From an uncultured Chitinophagaceae bacterium (GTDB lineage Bacteria; Bacteroidota; Bacteroidia; Chitinophagales; Chitinophagaceae), in the NCBI GenBank assembly GCA_946479005.1, contig CAMLEM010000098.1:1-6678 (forward strand): 6,678 bases of DNA, in the 5' to 3' direction. Both the position numbers and the translations under genes were made by a program. Below, piece after piece: positions 6,661-6,678 of the stretch (position 1 is its first letter; every line of letters starts with the position of its first letter). Below the pieces are notes generated by a model. That model was not told the origin of the DNA, did not search any database, and worked only from the letters and a program-made list of their open reading frames with translations.

Positions 6661-6678
6661 AGCGTGCAGGAAAAAAAA

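Overview
The window looks like ordinary chromosome from a member of the Bacteroidota, most likely near the Chitinophagaceae. The basis is protein character (Bacteroidota-style S8 protease, short SSB ending in DDLPF, M14 peptidase with a C-terminal glutamine-amidotransferase-like domain), near absence of Shine-Dalgarno sequences, and -7 promoter boxes of the Bacteroidota type TAnnTTTG. The family-level placement is inference. No rRNA, tRNA, CRISPR array, insertion sequence or phage gene was seen.

Layout: two gene groups diverge from a 108-bp region at about 3285-3392. On the minus strand, reading right to left, are mnmA (tRNA U34 2-thiolase, 3284-2187), an unrecognised lipoprotein (2064-1309) and a secreted subtilisin-family protease (from 1272, running off the left edge with its C-terminus missing). 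On the plus strand are a secreted 858-residue M14 zinc carboxypeptidase (3393-5969) and ssb, the single-stranded DNA-binding protein (6164-6586). A stem-loop with a T-run follows ssb, and a possible promoter for an unseen gene lies at the right edge.

How the genes relate: mnmA and ssb are housekeeping genes of tRNA modification and DNA replication/repair. The other three products are predicted to leave the cytoplasm: two peptidases with intact catalytic residues and one lipoprotein with an acidic, lysine-containing sequence after its lipidated cysteine. The lipoprotein and subtilase genes are 36 bp apart and probably co-transcribed, from mnmA or from an internal promoter in front of the lipoprotein gene. 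A role in external protein or peptide breakdown is a reasonable inference for the peptidases; the lipoprotein has no assigned role.

I found no clear new biological system. The points most worth a second look are the unassigned lipoprotein tied to a subtilase, the cysteine-free M14/amidotransferase-like fusion, the three-cysteine MnmA, and a lone consensus DnaA box in front of ssb.
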